Shown one piece after another: positions 32,592-40,864 of a stretch of DNA of 64,000 nucleotides. Made by a program: the position numbers and the translations under genes. This DNA comes from Methylobacterium soli (GTDB taxonomy: Bacteria > Pseudomonadota > Alphaproteobacteria > Rhizobiales > Beijerinckiaceae). The stretch lies in assembly GCF_008806385.1 (NCBI RefSeq), contig NZ_VZZK01000001.1, forward strand, positions 124,001 through 188,000, read 5' to 3'. Each line of letters begins with the position of its first letter. Position 1 is the first letter of the stretch. Under the pieces are notes generated by a model. That model was given only the letters and a program-made list of their open reading frames with translations, did no database searches and was not told where the DNA came from.

Positions 32592-33475
32592 TGGCCTCTC
32601 CCACCACCCTCGACGGGAAGGTCAGCCTCGGGACCGGCGGCCGCGACGCGGCTCCGGTGAAGGCCCGCAGCCTCCCCAGGATCTCGGGCAAGGGCCTCGC
32701 CAAGGTCGCCGCGATGGTCCTGCCGCCGCTGGTCGTGCTGGCGGGCTTCCTCCTGTTCTGGGAGGTCGCCTGCTCGCATCCCGGCGCCGGCCTGCCGCCG
32801 CCGTCGCGCGTCGTCAGCGAGGCCTGGCCGATCATCGTCGATCCCTTCTTCGACAATGGCGGCACCGACAAGGGCCTGTTCTGGCACATCTCGGCGAGCC
32901 TCCAGCGCGTGGCGTTGGGCTTTGCCCTCGCGGCTATCGGCGGCATCCTCCTCGGCACGCTCGTCGGGCAATCCGAATGGGCTATGCGCGGCCTCGACCC
33001 GATCTTTCAGGTCCTGCGAACCATCCCGCCGCTCGCCTGGCTTCCGCTCTCGCTCGCGGCCTTCCGCGACGGGCAGCCCTCGGCGATCTTCGTGATCTTC
33101 ATCACCTCGATTTGGCCGATCATCATCAACACGGCGGTCGGCATCCGGAACATCCCGCAGGATTATCGCAACGTTGCCGCGGTGGTGCGCCTGAACCCGC
33201 TCGAGTTCTTCTTCAAGATCATGCTGCCCTCCGCCGCGCCCTACATCTTCACCGGGCTGCGGATCGGCGTCGGCCTGTCCTGGCTCGCCATCGTGGCGGC
33301 CGAGATGCTGATCGGCGGCGTCGGCATCGGCTTCTTCATCTGGGACGCCTGGAACTCCTCGCATATCAGCGAGATCATCGTGGCGCTCGTCTACGTGGGT
33401 GTCATCGGCTTCATCCTCGACCGTCTGGTGGCAGGGCTCGGACGCCTCGTCACCCGCGGCACCAGCGCTGCGTGA
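32591..33475 (+). CDS. nrtB: Nitrate-type ABC transporter permease
   Basis: 294-residue inner-membrane permease with about six helices and the coupling-loop region AAVVRLNPLEFFFKIMLPSAAPYIFTGLRIG, containing the EAA-like motif of importers. The ATG overlaps the nrtA stop (TAATG), indicating coupled translation. Works with the binding protein upstream and the ATPase downstream. Confidence 0.92.
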   Translation: MASPTTLDGKVSLGTGGRDAAPVKARSLPRISGKGLAKVAAMVLPPLVVLAGFLLFWEVACSHPGAGLPPPSRVVSEAWPIIVDPFFDNGGTDKGLFWHISASLQRVALGFALAAIGGILLGTLVGQSEWAMRGLDPIFQVLRTIPPLAWLPLSLAAFRDGQPSAIFVIFITSIWPIIINTAVGIRNIPQDYRNVAAVVRLNPLEFFFKIMLPSAAPYIFTGLRIGVGLSWLAIVAAEMLIGGVGIGFFIWDAWNSSHISEIIVALVYVGVIGFILDRLVAGLGRLVTRGTSAA

Positions 33476-33489
33476 GGGAGGACTTTCGC

Positions 33490-34284
33490 ATGGCCCATCT
33501 TGATCTCTCCCAGGTCGGCATCAGCTTCACGCGCGCCGGCCGGACCACGGAAGTCCTGCGCGACGTCGACCTCAAGATCGCGAAAGGCGAATTTGTCTCG
33601 ATCATCGGGCATTCCGGCTGCGGCAAGTCCACGGTGCTCAACATCGTGGCGGGTCTCCTTAAGGCCTCGACCGGAGTCGTGCTGCTCGACGGCCGGGAGG
33701 TCTCGAGCCCGGGCCCGGAACGGGCGGTGGTGTTCCAGAACCACTCGCTCCTGCCCTGGCTGACGGTCCGGGAGAACGTGGCGCTCGCCGTCGACAAGGT
33801 TCTGGCGAGGAAGAAGTCCAGAGCCGAGCGCAGCGCCTGGATCGAGCACAATCTCGCCCTCGTGAACATGATGCACGCCGCCGACAAGCGCCCGAACGAG
33901 ATCTCGGGCGGCATGAAGCAGCGCGTCGGCATCGCCCGGGCGCTCGCCATGGAGCCGACGGTGCTCCTCATGGACGAGCCGTTTGGGGCGCTCGACGCGC
34001 TCACGCGCGCCCATCTTCAGGACCAGCTGATGGATATTCACGTCCGGCTGAAGAACACCGTCATCATGATCACGCACGACGTCGACGAGGCCGTGCTTCT
34101 CTCCGACCGCATCGTCATGATGACGAACGGTCCCTCGGCCACGATCGGGGAGGTCCTGACCGTCCCGATGGCTCGACCGCGCAAGCGCCTCGAACTCGTC
34201 GAGGACAAGGACTACGTGCATTGCCGGGCGGAGGTGCTGGAATTCCTCTATGCCCGCCACGCCCGGCCGGCCCTGGCCGCCTGA
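33490..34284 (+). CDS. nrtD: Nitrate-type ABC transporter ATPase
   Basis: 264 residues from the ATG at 33490. Walker A GHSGCGKST, Q-loop VFQNHSLLPWLTV, signature SGGMKQRVGIARAL, Walker B LLMDEPFGALD and the H-loop ITHDVDEA are all intact. It is the single-domain NrtD type, lacking the extra NrtA-like regulatory domain of cyanobacterial NrtC. Fourteen bases after nrtB; ends the three-gene operon. Confidence 0.93.
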   Translation: MAHLDLSQVGISFTRAGRTTEVLRDVDLKIAKGEFVSIIGHSGCGKSTVLNIVAGLLKASTGVVLLDGREVSSPGPERAVVFQNHSLLPWLTVRENVALAVDKVLARKKSRAERSAWIEHNLALVNMMHAADKRPNEISGGMKQRVGIARALAMEPTVLLMDEPFGALDALTRAHLQDQLMDIHVRLKNTVIMITHDVDEAVLLSDRIVMMTNGPSATIGEVLTVPMARPRKRLELVEDKDYVHCRAEVLEFLYARHARPALAA

Positions 34285-34305
34285 TCCCGGGGCCCCGCGC
34301 TCTCA

Positions 34306-34350
34306 TCCGCGCCGGCGAGACTTGGGCCAACCGAGTTCGGACGGCGCGGA
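34306..34350. terminator. Long-loop hairpin between nrt operon and metY
   Basis: tccgcgccg (34306-34314) pairs perfectly with 34342-34350 over 9 bases, loop 27 bases. It lies between convergent stops. Confidence 0.45.
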
Positions 34351-34362
34351 GCCGGCTGCCGC

Positions 34363-35643
34363 TCAGGCCGTCAGGGCGGCGCCGAGATCCTCGATCAGGT
34401 CGGCCGGATCCTCCAGGCCGATCGAGAGGCGAACCACCTCCGGCCCGGCCCCCGCGGCGGTCTTCTGGGCGTCCGTGAGCTGCCGGTGCGTGGTCGAGGC
34501 CGGGTGGATCACGAGGGAACGCGTGTCGCCGATATTGGCGAGGTGGGAGAACAATTGCAGGTTCGAGACGAGCTTCACGCCCGCCTCGTAACCGCCCTTG
34601 AGGCCGAACGTGAAGACGGCACCGGCCCCGTGCGGCGTGTAGCGCTTCGCGAGCTGGTGGTAGCGATCGGTCTCGAGCCCCGGGTAGCTGACCCAGGCGA
34701 CGGCCGGATGCTGCGACAGGTGCGTGGCGACCGTCATGGCATTGTCCGAATGACGCTGCATCCGCAGGGGAAGCGTCTCGATGCCATTGAGGATCAGGAA
34801 GGCGTTGAAGGGCGAGAGCGCCGGCCCGAGATCGCGCAGGCCGAGGACGCGGCAGGCGATAGCGAAGCCGAAATTGCCGAAGGTTTCGGAGAGCACCATG
34901 CCGGCATATTCCGGGCGTGGCTGGCTCAGCATCGGGTAGCGGTCGTCTCCGGCCCATTTGAAGCTGCCGCCATCGACGATCAGGCCCCCGATCGAGTTGC
35001 CGTGACCGCCGAGGAACTTGGTCGCCGAGTGCACGATGATGTCGGCCCCATGCTCGAAGGGGCGGATCAGATACGGCGTCGCCATGGTGTTGTCGACGAT
35101 GAGCGGGATGTTGTGGCGCTTGGCGATCTGGGCGATCGCCGCGATGTCCGTGATGACGCCGCCAGGATTGGCGATGGACTCGCAGAAGATCGCCTTGGTG
35201 CGGGGCGTGATCGCCCGCTCGAACGAGGACGGGTCGTCGGTATCGGCCCAGACGACCGACCAGCCGAAGTTCTTGTAGGAATGGTTGAACTGGTTGATCG
35301 AGCCGCCGTAGAGCTTGTTGGCCGCCACGAATTCGTCGCCCGGCTGCATCAGGGCATGCATGGTCAGGAATTCGGCCGCGTGGCCCGACGCCACCGCGAC
35401 CGCTGCAGTTCCACCCTCGAGGGCGGCGATGCGCTCTTCGAGCACCGCGTTCGTGGGGTTGGTGATCCGCGAATAGATGTTGCCGAAAGCCTGGAGCCCG
35501 AACAGCGAGGCGGCATGGTCGACATCGTCGAACACGAAGCTCGTGGTCTGGTAGATCGGCGTTGCGCGCGCGCCCGTGGCCGCATCGGGGGCGGCGCCCG
35601 CGTGGATCGCCAGCGTGTTGAAGCCGGGCAGGCGGTCGGTCAT
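34363..35643 (-). CDS. metY: O-acetylhomoserine aminocarboxypropyltransferase (sulfhydrylase), MetY-type
   Basis: PLP enzyme joining sulfide (or methanethiol) to O-acetylhomoserine, giving homocysteine (or methionine). 426 residues. Visible are YSRITNPT, the PLP-contact segment [25 protein letters not shown], the Schiff-base lysine in [12 protein letters not shown], the MetY-type insert [13 protein letters not shown] and the late [17 protein letters not shown] ribosome site precedes the ATG, and a cgggcg/cgcccg stem lies just upstream of it. A paralogue is at 39562. The gene stands alone. Confidence 0.92.
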   Translation of the reverse strand: MTDRLPGFNTLAIHAGAAPDAATGARATPIYQTTSFVFDDVDHAASLFGLQAFGNIYSRITNPTNAVLEERIAALEGGTAAVAVASGHAAEFLTMHALMQPGDEFVAANKLYGGSINQFNHSYKNFGWSVVWADTDDPSSFERAITPRTKAIFCESIANPGGVITDIAAIAQIAKRHNIPLIVDNTMATPYLIRPFEHGADIIVHSATKFLGGHGNSIGGLIVDGGSFKWAGDDRYPMLSQPRPEYAGMVLSETFGNFGFAIACRVLGLRDLGPALSPFNAFLILNGIETLPLRMQRHSDNAMTVATHLSQHPAVAWVSYPGLETDRYHQLAKRYTPHGAGAVFTFGLKGGYEAGVKLVSNLQLFSHLANIGDTRSLVIHPASTTHRQLTDAQKTAAGAGPEVVRLSIGLEDPADLIEDLGAALTA

Positions 35644-35854
35644 CGGTGTCTCCTCGGGCGGGCCATACAGTGCCGTTTACGCCCGGGCATGAGAGCGGCG
35701 CAAGGCATCGGACGCGGGAGCGGCCCGGTGCTCTGGCCCGGTTTGCGGGCTTTCGTACGCTCGTTTGCGGTTGACCGACCCTAAAAAAGTCTGAACCGCG
35801 TGATGTCCCCAGGCTTGGGCTGCCTCACTGCGCCTCTACGGGTCGAACCGCTCA

Positions 35855-37486
35855 ATGCTGAAAACCGCCTTCGTTGCCGCGCGCGATCGTCAGCGCCTGT
35901 CTGAGATCGCCACGATCCTCATCGGCTTCGGCGTCAACAAGGTCGTGGATCGCCTTGGTCTGCGCTACATCCCGCTCCTGCCCCGCCGCAAGCCGCGCGT
36001 CGATGTCACGCGCCTGTCCCAACCCGAGCGCCTCCGCCGCGCCATCGAGGCGCTGGGGCCGACCTTCATCAAGTTCGGGCAGGTGCTGGCGAGCCGGCCC
36101 GACCTGCTTTCCCCGGCCTGGACCGAGGAGCTGGAGAAGCTGCACAGCCAGGTCTCACCCGTGCCGTGGGAGCTGATCCGGCCGCAGCTGGAGACCGATC
36201 TCGGCGCCTCCCCCAACGAGGTCTTCGCCGAGTTCGACCTCAACCCGATCGCGTCCGCCTCGATTGCGCAGGTCTACCGCGCGCGGCTGCATTCGGGCGA
36301 GGAGGTGGTCGTCAAGGTTCTGCGTCCGGGGCTGCGCAAGATCATCGAGGCGGACCTGCGCCTGATGGCGCACGGCGCCCGGATCGTCGAATCCGAGTGG
36401 CCCGACATGGCCCGCTATCAACCCCGCGAGCAGATGCGCCATCTCGCGGCAGGCCTGAACGGCGAGCTCGACCTGCTCAATGAGGCCCGCAACTGCGAGT
36501 TGCTCGCGGCGATCTTCGAGGGTCGCGACGACGTCGTCTTCCCGAAGATTTTCTGGGAATGGTGCTCGGAGCGCGTCCTCGTTCAGGAATTCATCCACGG
36601 CATCTCGCCGAACGACGAGGAGGGCTTGAGGGCCGCGGGCGTCGACAAGAAGCTCCTCGCGCAGAAGGGCACCGACGCCTTCCTGCGGATGGCCCTGATC
36701 GAGGGCGTGTTCCACGCCGACCCGCATCCCGGCAACCTGCTGGCGATGTCGGGGGACCGCATCGGCTTCATCGATTTCGGCATCATCGGACGCCTCTCGC
36801 AGAAGCGGCGCAACCAGCTGCTCGTCCTCATCGGCGCGATGCTGAAACAGGACGCGGACGGGCTCATGGCCGTGCTTCTCGACTGGACGGGCACCAGCAA
36901 TCCCGACCTGACCAAGCTCGAAGCCTCAGCCCAGGCCTTCGTCGAGAGCCATTCCTCGATTCCGCTGAACCTCGGCCTGGTGCTCACCGACTTCATGACC
37001 ATGGCACGCGAGAACGATCTCGCGATGCCGACGGACCTCGCCATCCTGTTCAAGGGCCTCGTCACGGCCGACGGGGTGATGCGCCAGCTCGATCCGAATT
37101 TCGACCTCTTCGCCGCTGCCGGTCCGACCGTGCGCTCGACGATGCAGACGCAGTTCTCCCTGAAGGGCATCAAGCGCAAGGCCGAAGCCCTCGGTGTCGG
37201 CCTGTTCGGCGCCGCCTCCGAGCTGCCGACCCTGATTCACCTGATGCTGGTGCGGCTGAAGCAAGGACGCGTCACCGTCGAGATCGAGGTGAAGGGCCTC
37301 GACAAGGTCACGCGCGGCATCGAGCGCGCGGCCGCCCGCGTCGCCGTCGCCCTCGTGGTCGCAGCCTTCGCGACGCAGCTGGCTCCCCGCCTGATCGACC
37401 TCGGGACGCCTGTCTTTATCACGATCGGCATGATGGTGTTCACGATCGGCGTCGGTTGGCTGGTGCTGCTCGGTCGTAACAAATGA
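35855..37486 (+). CDS. ubiB: UbiB/ABC1 (AarF) family atypical kinase
   Basis: 543-residue membrane-anchored member of the UbiB family, needed for ubiquinone biosynthesis in proteobacteria and thought to extract or present lipophilic intermediates using ATPase activity. The family motif KFGQVLASRPDLL (KxGQ) is near residues 72-84, the ASIAQVYRARL Ala-rich loop near 131, the VVKVLRPGL lysine, catalytic FHADPHPGNLL and IDFGIIGRL. Two C-terminal membrane helices (about 488-508 and 515-538) anchor it. The usual ubiE neighbour is absent here. A T/A-rich TAAAAAAG stretch lies about 70 bases upstream. Confidence 0.92.
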   Translation: MLKTAFVAARDRQRLSEIATILIGFGVNKVVDRLGLRYIPLLPRRKPRVDVTRLSQPERLRRAIEALGPTFIKFGQVLASRPDLLSPAWTEELEKLHSQVSPVPWELIRPQLETDLGASPNEVFAEFDLNPIASASIAQVYRARLHSGEEVVVKVLRPGLRKIIEADLRLMAHGARIVESEWPDMARYQPREQMRHLAAGLNGELDLLNEARNCELLAAIFEGRDDVVFPKIFWEWCSERVLVQEFIHGISPNDEEGLRAAGVDKKLLAQKGTDAFLRMALIEGVFHADPHPGNLLAMSGDRIGFIDFGIIGRLSQKRRNQLLVLIGAMLKQDADGLMAVLLDWTGTSNPDLTKLEASAQAFVESHSSIPLNLGLVLTDFMTMARENDLAMPTDLAILFKGLVTADGVMRQLDPNFDLFAAAGPTVRSTMQTQFSLKGIKRKAEALGVGLFGAASELPTLIHLMLVRLKQGRVTVEIEVKGLDKVTRGIERAAARVAVALVVAAFATQLAPRLIDLGTPVFITIGMMVFTIGVGWLVLLGRNK

Positions 37487-37754
37487 GAAATTTTACCGGG
37501 CGAGATTTGCTCAAGTCGTCGGAATTCTGAACACTGGTATTTCGGATCCGGTTACTTGCGGCCCTGGCGTGGCATGATACCGTGCAGGGACAACCGAATC
37601 GCGAGGCGTCGAGCAGGCGGTGGGGCAAGAAGCGGAATCATCCGCCGGTTTCCCGTCGAACCCCGGCATCAAAGCCGCCGCGCCGCGAATGTCGGGACGT
37701 TCACGCGTCGGGCTGCGTCCGCGAGATCGTGTTTGGCGGCCGGGATCGGCGCTC

Positions 37755-39008
37755 ATGGGGAGCGTGGCGGTGTATACGAGCACCTATCCCGAAACCTTGA
37801 TGGTCGATCGGCATACGGCGGCATTGGAAGCCGAGAACGCGCATCTGCGCGCGCTCCTGGCGCAAGCCCAGCGTCGGGCTGCGGCGGATGCCGACCGGTT
37901 CGCGGCCGAGAATGCGCGCGCGCTAGCGGAAGCCGCGTCTCTCGCTTGCCTCTATGAGCGCGGTCTCGCCGAGGGTGCGGCCCGCCTCACGCGCGTCGAG
38001 GATCTGAATACGCAACTCCGCGCCAGCGAGGAGTTGAATCGCCGCATCCTCTGGACCACAACCGACTGCGTGAAGATCCTGGATCTCGATGGGCGGCTCA
38101 TCGCGGTGAGCGAGAACGGCCCTTCCGTCCTCGGTGCCAAGGATTGCACTGCGCTCGTCGGACAATCCTGGATCGCATTCTGGTCCTGCGAGGCGAGTCG
38201 CGCACGTATAGGCGAAGCGCTCAAGGCGGCCCGCGCCGGGCGGGCCTCCCGCTTCCAGGCCATGCTCGAGATCGGCTCCAGCACCCGGACGGTGACGTGG
38301 TGGGACGTCGCGGTCACGCCGGTCAACGGCGATGACGGACAGCCGGAACGGATTCTCGCGGTCTCCCGCGACATTTCCGAATTGAAGCAGAACGAGGCGC
38401 GCCAGACCCTGCTGATGCAGGAGTTGGCCCACCGGGTTAAGAACACGCTCGCGATGGTTCAGGCGGTCGCGACCCAGACCCTGCGAAACGCGGTCTCCCT
38501 CGAGGCGGCCGGCGAGGCGCTCGGCGCACGCCTGATCGCTCTGGCGCAGGCACACGACGTTCTGATGCAGGGCTCGTGGTCGAGCACCGACCTGAGGAAG
38601 CTCGTCGCCGGAGCCGTCAAGCTCCACGGCGATGGGGCTCCGGACCGCTTCCGCGTGCAGGGTCCGGACCTCATCCTGGGTGCGCGCCCCGGCCTGACGC
38701 TGGGCCTGATGCTGCACGAACTGGGGACGAACGCGGCCAAGTACGGCGCCCTCTCGACGCCGGACGGGCATGTCGAGATTGCCTGGAACATCGTCCGCTC
38801 CGGCTCGACAGAGCACCTGCATTTCCGCTGGGAGGAGGTCGGCGGACCCTTGGTCGCGGCTCCAACGCGGAGCGGGTTCGGCACACGCCTGATCGAGCGG
38901 AGCCTGTCTCACAGCTTCGACGGGATCGTGAGCCTGTCCTACCCGAGCACAGGCGTCGTCCTGACCCTGGAGGCGCCGTTGGCAGGGGTCCTCGGCGAGG
39001 CCGCCTGA
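37755..39008 (+). CDS. PAS-domain HWE-family histidine kinase
   Basis: 417 residues from the ATG at 37755; alternative starts exist 45 codons upstream and at 37800. Residues 20-95 form an Ala/Glu/Arg-rich coiled coil, 96-210 a PAS/PAC domain (ILWTTTDCVKILDLDGRLIAVS to VSRDISELKQ), 220-290 the HWE phosphoacceptor region with AHRVKNTLAMVQAV (His227), and the ATPase has LMLHELGTNAAKYGALS and the diagnostic Trp-x-Glu in FRWEEVGGP. No membrane segment. The receiver gene 129 bases downstream is the probable partner. Signal unknown. Confidence 0.88.
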   Translation: MGSVAVYTSTYPETLMVDRHTAALEAENAHLRALLAQAQRRAAADADRFAAENARALAEAASLACLYERGLAEGAARLTRVEDLNTQLRASEELNRRILWTTTDCVKILDLDGRLIAVSENGPSVLGAKDCTALVGQSWIAFWSCEASRARIGEALKAARAGRASRFQAMLEIGSSTRTVTWWDVAVTPVNGDDGQPERILAVSRDISELKQNEARQTLLMQELAHRVKNTLAMVQAVATQTLRNAVSLEAAGEALGARLIALAQAHDVLMQGSWSSTDLRKLVAGAVKLHGDGAPDRFRVQGPDLILGARPGLTLGLMLHELGTNAAKYGALSTPDGHVEIAWNIVRSGSTEHLHFRWEEVGGPLVAAPTRSGFGTRLIERSLSHSFDGIVSLSYPSTGVVLTLEAPLAGVLGEAA

Positions 39009-39137
39009 AACTCTCGCCGCTCGCCTCGCCATGCCCGTGGGCATCCCGCCGGTGGACCCGGGGCCCCCTGGTCCTTGACGGAGCACGGCGCGGGGAATAG
39101 GCCCCGGACTCCGGTTCAAGGGATCGCCTCAGGCCTG

Positions 39138-39524
39138 ATGACTGACACTCCGTCCGAGCAACCCGTCGTTCTCCTCGTGGAAGATGACGGCCTTCTCCTG
39201 ATGGAAGCGTCCGACACGCTCGCGGATGCGGGCTTCACGGTGGTCGAAGCGACCCACGCGGACAAGGCCCTGAAAGTCCTGGAAAATCGCGACGATGTCG
39301 GCCTGCTGATGACCGATGTCGACATGCCTCAGGGATCGATGGACGGCTTCGCCCTGGCCCGGCTCGTTGCCGATCGCTGGCCTGCGATCCCGGTCCTCGT
39401 CGTATCCGGCATGGGGACGCCCGGTCCGCATGATATGCCGGATGGGGCCCGCTTCATTCCCAAACCCTACGAGCCCAAGACACTCGTCAGAACCCTGCGC
39501 GCGTTCGTCCGGCGCGCGGCCTGA
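39138..39524 (+). CDS. Single-domain response regulator
   Basis: 128 residues from the ATG at 39138. Receiver residues D16/D17, phosphoacceptor D60 (LMTDVDMP), S90 in VVSGMG and K109 in IPKPY are present. No output domain. Follows the HWE kinase, repeating the kinase/receiver arrangement at the left end of the window. A TTG 21 codons upstream is an alternative but less likely start. Confidence 0.88.
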   Translation: MTDTPSEQPVVLLVEDDGLLLMEASDTLADAGFTVVEATHADKALKVLENRDDVGLLMTDVDMPQGSMDGFALARLVADRWPAIPVLVVSGMGTPGPHDMPDGARFIPKPYEPKTLVRTLRAFVRRAA

Positions 39525-39561
39525 ACCGCCTGCTTTCCACCGTCGCATCGAAGTCGAGCTG

Positions 39562-40851
39562 ATGTCCGAGACCCGTTCCCCCCGCTTCGCGACGCAGGCC
39601 ATCCATGCCGGGGCCTCGCCCGACCCCGCGACGGGCGCGCGGGTTCAGCCGATCTATTTCACGAACGGATTCGTCTTCGACTCGACCGAGCAGGCGGCCG
39701 ACATCTTCGCGATGCGCCGAACCGGCTTCTCCTATTCGCGCGGTTCGAACCCGACCGTGGCGGCCCTCGAACGCCGCGTCGCCGCACTGGAAGGTGCCAA
39801 GGCGGCGATCGCGGTCGCGTCGGGGCAGTCGGCCGTTCTGCTCGTCCTGATGACCCTGATGAAGAGCGGGGATGCCTACGTCGCCTCCTCGCGCCTGTTC
39901 GGCGGCTCGCTCGGGCTGATGCGCCGCCTCGATGGCCGCTACGACATCAAGCCTCAATTCACCAAGGGCTTGAGGCCGGAGGATTTCGAGGCCGCGATCT
40001 CGCCGGAAACGCGCGCGATCGTCTGCGAATCGATCGTGAATCCCTGCGCCACCGTCATGGATCTCGACGGCATCGCGGCGGTGGCGCGCCGCCATGGCCT
40101 GCCTCTCATCGTCGACAATACCCTCGCATCCCCGGCCCTGATCCGACCGATCGAGCACGGCGCCGACATCGTGGTGCACTCGACCTCGAAGTTCCTCGGC
40201 GGGTCCGGCCAGACGATCGGAGGCATCATCTGCGATGCGGGCTCGTTCGAATGGACGAAGCACGGCCATTACAACCTCATCACGGATCCCTGGCCCGATT
40301 ACGACGGCCTCGTGATCACGGAGCGTTTCCCGGATATCAGCTTCGCGGTGGCCTGCCGCCTCTTCGGCCTGCGCGATCTCGGTCCCGGCCTGTCGCCCAT
40401 GAACGCCTTCCTGACGCTCACGGGCATCGAGACCTTGCCGCTGCGGATGGAGCGCCATTGCGCCAATGCGCGGGTCGTGGCGGCGCATCTCAAGGAGCAC
40501 CCGAAAGTCGCCTGGGTCAGCTATCCTGGCCTTCCCGGCCAGCCCGGCCAAGCGCTGGCCGAGCGCTACGTGCCCCAGGGACCGGGCTCGATCTTCACGT
40601 TCGCGCTGAAGGCTGGAGAAGCGTCGGCGCTGAAGTTCATCACCAGTCTGGAATTGATCTCGCACCTTGTGAATATCGGTGAGATCAAATCGCTGGCGAT
40701 CCATCCGGCGACGACCACGCACCGCCAGCTCGACGACAGCGACAAGGAGGCGGCCTGCGTCGGACCCAATTCGGTGCGTCTCTCGATCGGCCTCGAGAAT
40801 GTCGAGGATCTGATCGCGGATATCGACCAGGCCCTCGCCCAGGTCGAATGA
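39562..40851 (+). CDS. O-acetyl/O-succinylhomoserine sulfhydrylase paralogue
   Basis: 429-residue Cys/Met-metabolism PLP enzyme. Features: YSRGSNPTVAALERR, SGQSAVLLVLM, DNTLASPALIRPIEHGAD, Schiff-base lysine in VHSTSKFLGGSGQ, the MetY-like insert IGGIICDAGSFEW, RPDEP-region RLFGLRDLGPGLSP and HPATTTHRQL. Clearly related to metY at 34363 but divergent (for example FTNGFVFDSTEQAADIF for [18 protein letters not shown]). The acyl group preferred (acetyl or succinyl) cannot be told from the sequence. Starts 37 bases after the receiver gene. Confidence 0.85.
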   Translation: MSETRSPRFATQAIHAGASPDPATGARVQPIYFTNGFVFDSTEQAADIFAMRRTGFSYSRGSNPTVAALERRVAALEGAKAAIAVASGQSAVLLVLMTLMKSGDAYVASSRLFGGSLGLMRRLDGRYDIKPQFTKGLRPEDFEAAISPETRAIVCESIVNPCATVMDLDGIAAVARRHGLPLIVDNTLASPALIRPIEHGADIVVHSTSKFLGGSGQTIGGIICDAGSFEWTKHGHYNLITDPWPDYDGLVITERFPDISFAVACRLFGLRDLGPGLSPMNAFLTLTGIETLPLRMERHCANARVVAAHLKEHPKVAWVSYPGLPGQPGQALAERYVPQGPGSIFTFALKAGEASALKFITSLELISHLVNIGEIKSLAIHPATTTHRQLDDSDKEAACVGPNSVRLSIGLENVEDLIADIDQALAQVE

Positions 40852-40864
40852 GCGGACACGGGTC

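Noticed and set aside
35641..35760. SAM-type riboswitch in the metY leader
   Set aside because: Only a short cgggcg/cgcccg stem next to the ribosome site was seen. The conserved SAM-II sequence elements are missing.
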